NCBI GenBank assembly: GCA_029233965.1
Contig: JARGOP010000017.1
Location: 1-64,000, forward strand
Source: Verrucomicrobiales bacterium
GTDB taxonomy: Bacteria; Verrucomicrobiota; Verrucomicrobiia; Verrucomicrobiales; DEV007
Direction of reading: 5' to 3'
DNA: 64,000 nucleotides
The notes under the pieces were generated by a model. That model made no database searches and had not been told where the DNA came from. It was given only the letters and a program-made list of their open reading frames with translations. The position numbers and the translations under genes were made by a program. Below, piece by piece: positions 63,109-64,000 of this stretch; position 1 is the stretch's first letter, and every line of letters starts with the position of its first letter.

Positions 63109-64000
63109 TCCGTTGAAACTCCTCCAGCGCTGCGAGAAGTCGGCTGATATCCTCTCCCGTATTGTAGCCATGCACAGCAATCCGGATGCGCCCGGCTTGA
63201 TGCATCACGTGGATGTTTCGTTCACGAAGAAATGCGTTGAGCCTGGCGTCAGACTCGGATTGAAACGAGACAATCCCGGATGAGTTGCCGGGCTGATGGG
63301 GGGACATGGTTGGAATTCCCAACTGTTGAAGCCCTTCATGGAGTTGCGAAACCAATTGGTCTCCGCGGGCGGCGATGGCTTTGACTCCGACGGAACGGAT
63401 CAGATCCATGCCGTGCTTCAGGGAGTAAATCGCGGGAAAGGAGGGCATGCCGACCGCAAATCCGGCGGCGCCGGGAAAGGTTTCCGCGCGCTCGAATCGA
63501 TCTTCATCAAACGCATTGGAAAGGTGATACCATCCGCCTGCTTTGACAACGAGCCGGTGAGTGCTGCTCTTTGGAATTGCGACGAGACAACTCCCGTGGC
63601 TACCGAGCAGCCATTTGTATCCACTGGCAAAAAGGCAGTCGGCATCAAGGCAATCGAGTGCAACCCGACCCGCCGCCTGCGTGACATCGACGGAAAGGAC
63701 CGCTTGTGGAGATTTCTCTCTGACAAGGTCTCGAATCGTCTCCCACTCCAGCCGGTAGCCGGTTAGAAAACTCACCAGCGAAACCTGGACGAGACGGGTT
63801 CGTTCGTTCAGGAGTTCCTTGAGGTCATCGGCCGCCAATTCCCCGTTGCGATGCTTCCAGAGACGAACGGTCGGCTTGTCAGGATGTCGAAGCCACGGAG
63901 TTGCCCCGGAGGGAAAGTCCAGATTGGTGAGGATGGCTTCCGCGCCGTCCGGGAAATCAATCGCGGTGGCGAGGAGGTTGTATGCTTCCGAGGTCGAGGA
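63101..64000 (-). CDS. Aminotransferase class V family protein (5' end beyond the window)
   Basis: The minus-strand frame runs open from 64000 to its stop at 63101, so the start is off the window; at least 299 residues are seen. It is a class V PLP enzyme of the cysteine desulfurase/isopenicillin-epimerase type: DVTQAAGRVALDCLDADC, the PLP lysine in SGYKWLLGSHGSC, and the C-terminal GIVSFQSESDARLNAFL and RIAVHGYNTGEDIS. The role cannot be fixed from the part seen. Confidence 0.88.
   Translation of the reverse strand, partial: SSTSEAYNLLATAIDFPDGAEAILTNLDFPSGATPWLRHPDKPTVRLWKHRNGELAADDLKELLNERTRLVQVSLVSFLTGYRLEWETIRDLVREKSPQAVLSVDVTQAAGRVALDCLDADCLFASGYKWLLGSHGSCLVAIPKSSTHRLVVKAGGWYHLSNAFDEDRFERAETFPGAAGFAVGMPSFPAIYSLKHGMDLIRSVGVKAIAARGDQLVSQLHEGLQQLGIPTMSPHQPGNSSGIVSFQSESDARLNAFLRERNIHVMHQAGRIRIAVHGYNTGEDISRLLAALEEFQRTS

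Overview
The window is a high-GC bacterial chromosome segment, most likely from a marine or polysaccharide-degrading member of the Verrucomicrobiota or a close PVC relative. The basis is gene content: eight intact formylglycine sulfatases plus one dead one, two planctomycete-type cytochrome proteins (DUF1587/1592/1588/1585), a DUF1552 Tat protein, a PVC-type haem-binding membrane-bound dehydrogenase, DUF5722, and secreted nucleoside-hydrolase-like enzymes. No rRNA, tRNA, CRISPR array, transposase or phage gene was seen.

Layout. (1) 1-2904: tail of an unidentified gene followed by a large adenylation/carrier/SGNH-like fusion. (2) 3161-6952: sulfatase fused to a GH2 glycosidase. (3) 6965-9590: MmcQ/YjbR protein, an OmpA-like protein with a puzzling start, and the RNA helicase RhlE with a possible structured leader. 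(4) 9691-10622: a GAF/HisKA sensor kinase broken by several frameshifts. (5) 10648-17439: DUF1592 cytochrome, DUF1552 and PVC dehydrogenase in a row. (6) 17440-24035: TreZ, thioredoxin, then an overlapping nitrilase/YihY/DUF2214/hydrolase set and a small secreted protein. (7) 24166-42931: aldo-keto reductase and a long co-directional polysaccharide-utilisation-like array with five sulfatases, a GxxExxY protein, a second DUF1592 cytochrome, a SnoaL-like protein, an esterase/SMP-30 fusion, a DUF5722 glycosidase-like protein, a MarR regulator and an unknown secreted protein. (8) 42911-45868, minus strand: a tight four-gene operon of GAF protein, cytoplasmic subtilisin-like protease, L,D-transpeptidase with an unusual N-terminal half, and a small membrane protein. 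(9) 46153-46700: sulfatase pseudogene. (10) 46697-53953, minus strand: six genes with tiny overlaps or gaps encoding a ribose-type binding protein and permease, two exported nucleoside-hydrolase-like enzymes and two sulfatases, preceded by a LacI-type palindrome. (11) 54040-58110, minus strand: SUKH, DUF3253, FAD oxidoreductase, TIGR01777 epimerase and DUF429. (12) 58181-64000: radical SAM protein and UdgX-type glycosylase pair, M20 peptidase, Tat amidohydrolase and a truncated class V aminotransferase.

How it works together (inference). The exported sulfatases, GH2, DUF5722 and esterase modules would desulfate and cut sulfated glycans outside the cytoplasm. The operon at 46697-53953 adds a sugar importer, but its ATPase and the sulfatase-maturing enzyme must be encoded elsewhere. 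The best candidates for something undescribed are the GAF/subtilase/L,D-transpeptidase/membrane-protein operon, the sulfatase-GH2 fusion, the A-T-SGNH fusion, and the transporter/nucleoside-hydrolase/sulfatase operon.
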